The position numbers and the translations under genes were made by a program. The notes beneath the pieces were generated by a model that saw only the letters and a list, made by a program, of their open reading frames with translations, searched no databases and was not told the DNA's origin. 64,000 nt of DNA from Alkalibacillus filiformis. Lineage in GTDB: Bacteria > Bacillota > Bacilli > Bacillales > Alkalibacillaceae. This document shows, in pieces, positions 63,790 through 64,000 of the stretch (within the stretch, counting starts at the first letter, position 1; the number at the start of each line of letters is the position of its first letter). The stretch is taken from positions 100,032 through 164,031 of the forward strand of contig NZ_JAUSUP010000005.1 of assembly GCF_030814115.1 (NCBI RefSeq), in the 5' to 3' direction.

Positions 63790-63903
63790 GATGCTCAAAG
63801 ATTTAGTCAAGATGCTCAAAAAAATGATCTAGGTGCTCAAAGATCTGGTCTAGATGCTCAAAGAACAGGGTAAGTGGCTCATAGAATTGCTCGAGAAGCT
63901 CAT
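63790..63903. repeat. Second phased tandem repeat array (6 units, strict 21-bp period)
   Basis: Units begin at 63790, 63811, 63832, 63853, 63874 and 63895, each opening GATGCTCAAAGAT or a variant (GGTGCTCAAAGAT, GTGGCTCATAGAA, GAAGCTCATAG). The period is exactly 21. It starts six bases after the hisC stop. The sequence differs from the array at 8158-8376 but the layout is alike. The short reverse frame (FEHLDQ-like) is a by-product. Confidence 0.88.
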
Positions 63904-63961
63904 AGTGACGTTCTGTCAATATATTGGACATGTTTTTGCTCTCATAAGGCAAACTTTTAAT

Positions 63962-63989
63962 CCATATGAAAGAAGATGCTTTCATATGG
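63962..63989. repeat. Inverted repeat near the right edge
   Basis: CCATATGAAAG (63962-63972) and CTTTCATATGG (63979-63989) pair perfectly around six bases. No T-run follows on the forward strand, so it is not a clear terminator. Its role is unknown. Confidence 0.55.
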
Positions 63990-64000
63990 AATCCTCATGT

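Noticed and set aside
63803..63985. A 60-codon reverse open frame with FEHLD repeats.
   Set aside because: The seven-residue period is a direct result of the 21-bp DNA repeat; no ribosome site.

Overview
The window looks like a low-GC, Gram-positive chromosome from the Bacillaceae. The reasons are strong AGGAGG-type ribosome sites, gene content and gene lengths that match Bacillus families (AsnB/AsnO, YfiB/YfiC-like exporter, YtzI, YdbM, MhqO-like, BdbC, 3D-domain protein, HisK, HisZ), lipoproteins with typical LAAC lipoboxes, CcpA/LacI-type operators, and dispersed intergenic repeats of a kind I recall from Bacillaceae. A betaine-type transporter and very acidic exported proteins hint at a salt-tolerant or alkaliphilic member. 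That last point is inference. There are no rRNA, tRNA, phage, transposase or CRISPR genes.

Layout. 1-7.9 kb: the start of a cation efflux gene (reverse, cut by the edge), asparagine synthetase, a tiny acidic lipoprotein, an amino-acid ABC importer, a BCCT transporter and a DUF3298-type protein. 7.9-13.9 kb (reverse): a DUF3892 protein, a phased 20/21-bp repeat array, a heterodimeric ABC exporter, and an ECF sigma/anti-sigma pair with its own ECF-type promoter. 14-23 kb: an M20 peptidase, a block of nested repeats (15.18-15.61 kb), a DNA-repair pair (5'-3' exonuclease and pyrimidine-dimer glycosylase), GNAT, ring-cleaving dioxygenase, EamA exporter, YggT, acyl-CoA dehydrogenase, YtzI, and a thioredoxin-like/BdbC pair. 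23-36.9 kb: arsenic operon arsR-arsB-arsC, flavohemoglobin with an Fnr-type palindrome, a second ECF sigma/anti-sigma pair, a NIPSNAP-DUF4269-methyltransferase operon, a SurA_N-like lipoprotein, cold-shock protein, an MHYT-GGDEF-EAL protein, Ohr, 3D-domain protein, FlaR-like kinase and FMN reductase.

36.9-45.9 kb is a maltodextrin locus: a cyclomaltodextrinase gene broken by a one-base frameshift lies divergent to a binding protein, two permeases, a GH31 alpha-glucosidase and a LacI-type regulator, with three near-identical operators in the divergent region. No MsmX-like ATPase is encoded with it. 45.9-50.7 kb (reverse): enoyl-CoA hydratase with an HTH-TPR regulator, then a chemoreceptor paired with a BMP-family binding lipoprotein. 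50.8-54.9 kb: a cobalamin riboswitch with an intrinsic terminator controlling btuF-btuC-btuD, then a DUF368 protein. 54.9-55.3 kb holds more dispersed repeats. 55.3-63.8 kb: hisK divergent from a complete hisZGDBHAF-hisIE-hisC operon, followed by a second phased repeat array with a strict 21-bp period.

The most unusual material is non-coding: the two phased arrays, the nested inverted repeat that takes in the stop codon of the M20 gene, and a three-copy stem-loop element used at gene ends. I did not find a clear new defence or biosynthetic system.
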